From assembly GCA_902805805.1 (NCBI GenBank), contig CADCUE010000237.1, positions 1 to 26,103 of the forward strand: a DNA stretch of 26,103 nt, written 5' to 3'. The notes under the pieces are model-generated. The model did no database searches. It saw nothing but the letters and a program-made list of their open reading frames with translations, and was not told the DNA's origin. Origin of the DNA: an uncultured Frankineae bacterium. GTDB taxonomy: Bacteria; Actinomycetota; Actinomycetes; Mycobacteriales; SCTD01. Made by a program: the position numbers and the translations under genes. Numbering within the stretch: position 1 is the stretch's first letter; each line of letters begins with the position of its first letter. Positions 24,526-26,103 of this stretch are shown piece after piece.

Positions 24526-26103
24526 TCAGGACGACAGGCCGAGGCGCGCGGTCGTCTCCTCGCGCATCTTGTACTTCTGGATCTTGCCGGTGATGGTCAT
24601 GGGGAACTCGTCCACGAAGACCACGTAGCGGGGCACCTTGAAGTGCGCCAGGCGACCGCGGCAGAAGTCCCGGATCTCCTCCTCGGTGACGTCGGCGTCC
24701 GGCCGGGTCCGGACCCAGGCGCACAGCTCCTCGCCGTACCGCGGGTCCGGGACGCCGATCACCTGCACGTCCTGCACGGCGGGGTGGCCGTACAGGAACT
24801 CCTCGACCTCGCGCGGGTAGACGTTCTCGCCGCCGCGGATGACCATGTCCTTGGAGCGGCCGACGATGCTGAGGTAGCCCTGCTCGTCCATGACCGCCAG
24901 GTCACCGGTGTGCATCCAGCCGTCGGCGTCGACGGCCTCGGCCGTCTTCTCCGGCTCCTGCCAGTAGCCGAGCATCACGGAGTAGCCCCGGGTGCACAGC
25001 TCGCCGGTCGTGCCGCGCGGGACCGTCTCGTCCGTCACGGGGTCCACGACCTTCACCTCCACGTGCGGGTGCACGCGTCCGATCGTCGACACCCGGCGCT
25101 CCAGCGGGTCGTCCGTGGTGGTCTGCGTGGACACCGGCGAGGTCTCGGTCATGCCGTAGCAGATGGTGACGTCGTCCATGTGCATCTCGCCGATGACCTG
25201 CTTCATGACCTCCACCGGGCACGGGGACCCGGCCATGATGCCGGTGCGCAGGGAGGACAGGTCGTACGCCGACAGGTCCAGCGCGAGCTCGGCGATGAAC
25301 ATCGTGGGCACGCCGTACAGCGACGTGCAGCGCTCCTGCTCGACGGCGCGCAGCGTGGCGGCCGGGTCGAACCCCTCCGCCGGGATCACCATCGCCGCGC
25401 CGTGGGTCGTCGCCCCGAGGTTGGCCATCACCATGCCGAAGCAGTGGTAGAAGGGCACCGGGATGCAGATGCTGTCCTGCTCGGTGTAGCCGCAGGTCTC
25501 GCCGACGAACCAGCCGTTGTTGAGGATGTTGCGGTGCGACAGCGTCGCCCCCTTGGGGAAGCCCGTCGTCCCGCTCGTGTACTGCAGGCAGATGGCGTCG
25601 TCCGGGTCGAGCGAGCCCTCCCGCTCGCGCAGCGCGGTGTCGTCGAGCTCCCGGCCGCGCGCCAGCAGGGCGTCCCAGTCGGGGTCGCCGAGGAACAGCG
25701 CGCGCTCCAGCTGCGGGCAGGCGTCGCGGACCTCGGCCACCATGCCGCGGTAGTCGCTCGTCTTGAAGCCGGGTGACGCGACCAGCCAGCGGCACCCCGA
25801 CTGGCGCAGGACGTACTCCAGCTCGCCGGCGCGGTAGGCCGGGTTGACGGTGACGAGCACCAGACCGGTGCGCGCCGTGGCGTACTGCAGCAGCGTCCAC
25901 TCGGGCCGGTTGGGCGCCCAGATGCCGACGCGGTCGCCGGTCGCGAGCCCGGCGTCGAGCAGCGCGCGGGCCAGCTCGTCCACGGCTGCGTCGAACTCCG
26001 CGTAGCTCCACCGCCGGCCGCTCGGCAGGTCCACCAGCGCGGGCCGGTCCGGCACGCGTGCGGCCGTGCGGCGCAGGTCCTCCCCGATCGTGGTCGTCCG
26101 CAT
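24526..26103 (-). CDS. AMP-binding acyl-CoA synthetase (FadD-like), start at the window edge
   Basis: ATP-dependent activation of a fatty or other carboxylic acid to its acyl-CoA, through an acyl-AMP. 525 aa as seen. The P-loop [16 protein letters not shown] lies at about 175-190, then the [10 protein letters not shown] motif, the hinge region [40 protein letters not shown] and the C-terminal catalytic lysine segment GKIQKYKM near residue 508. Medium- or long-chain substrates fit, but chain length is not certain. The ATG occupies the last three bases of the window, so a further upstream start cannot be excluded, although the N-terminus looks natural. It might be cotranscribed with ppk2 downstream. 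Confidence 0.92.
   Translation of the reverse strand: MRTTTIGEDLRRTAARVPDRPALVDLPSGRRWSYAEFDAAVDELARALLDAGLATGDRVGIWAPNRPEWTLLQYATARTGLVLVTVNPAYRAGELEYVLRQSGCRWLVASPGFKTSDYRGMVAEVRDACPQLERALFLGDPDWDALLARGRELDDTALREREGSLDPDDAICLQYTSGTTGFPKGATLSHRNILNNGWFVGETCGYTEQDSICIPVPFYHCFGMVMANLGATTHGAAMVIPAEGFDPAATLRAVEQERCTSLYGVPTMFIAELALDLSAYDLSSLRTGIMAGSPCPVEVMKQVIGEMHMDDVTICYGMTETSPVSTQTTTDDPLERRVSTIGRVHPHVEVKVVDPVTDETVPRGTTGELCTRGYSVMLGYWQEPEKTAEAVDADGWMHTGDLAVMDEQGYLSIVGRSKDMVIRGGENVYPREVEEFLYGHPAVQDVQVIGVPDPRYGEELCAWVRTRPDADVTEEEIRDFCRGRLAHFKVPRYVVFVDEFPMTITGKIQKYKMREETTARLGLSS

Overview
The window looks like chromosomal DNA of a high-GC actinomycete. Third codon positions are almost always G or C, GTG starts are common (one TTG start is likely), Shine-Dalgarno sites are of the GAGGAG type, and binding-protein signal peptides end in lipoboxes. 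The genus cannot be fixed from the sequence alone. I see no insertion sequence, phage gene, CRISPR array, tRNA or rRNA. The DNA is densely coding, with no gap above about 215 bp.

Left half, + strand (about 1-9565). A GAF/PucR-type regulator is followed by the two subunits of a 3-oxoacid CoA-transferase and by a 3-hydroxybutyrate dehydrogenase whose substrate-contact residues are all recognisable. After a 160 bp gap comes a complete branched-chain-amino-acid-type ABC importer in the order livF-livG-livH-livM-binding lipoprotein, with every junction overlapping. The first block fits ketone-body (3-hydroxybutyrate/acetoacetate) use. The importer may bring in a related organic acid or an amino acid. 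A perfect 22-bp hairpin at 9573-9624 ends this unit.

Right half, - strand (26103 down to 9781). Read in the direction of transcription: an AMP-binding acyl-CoA synthetase at the window edge, a PPK2 polyphosphate kinase, a zinc-ribbon/metallo-beta-lactamase-fold protein, a second MBL-fold hydrolase, an aldo/keto reductase, the three-gene 5-oxoprolinase (pxpA-pxpB-pxpC), a GntR/FCD repressor, a dipeptide-type ABC importer (dppA-B-C-D-F), a gamma-glutamyltransferase-family Ntn hydrolase, and a TauE/SafE-type (TSUP) exporter.

The most coherent candidate system is 9781-21019. It combines peptide uptake, an atypical GGT-like hydrolase coupled to a TSUP exporter, and 5-oxoproline hydrolysis. Two matching dyad operators lie in front of gntR and in front of dppA. 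They differ at only two symmetric positions that compensate each other, and a hairpin after gntR separates the two transcripts. The GGT-like enzyme keeps the nucleophile threonine region but appears to lack the arginine that canonical GGTs use to hold the gamma-glutamyl carboxylate, so its real substrate is open.
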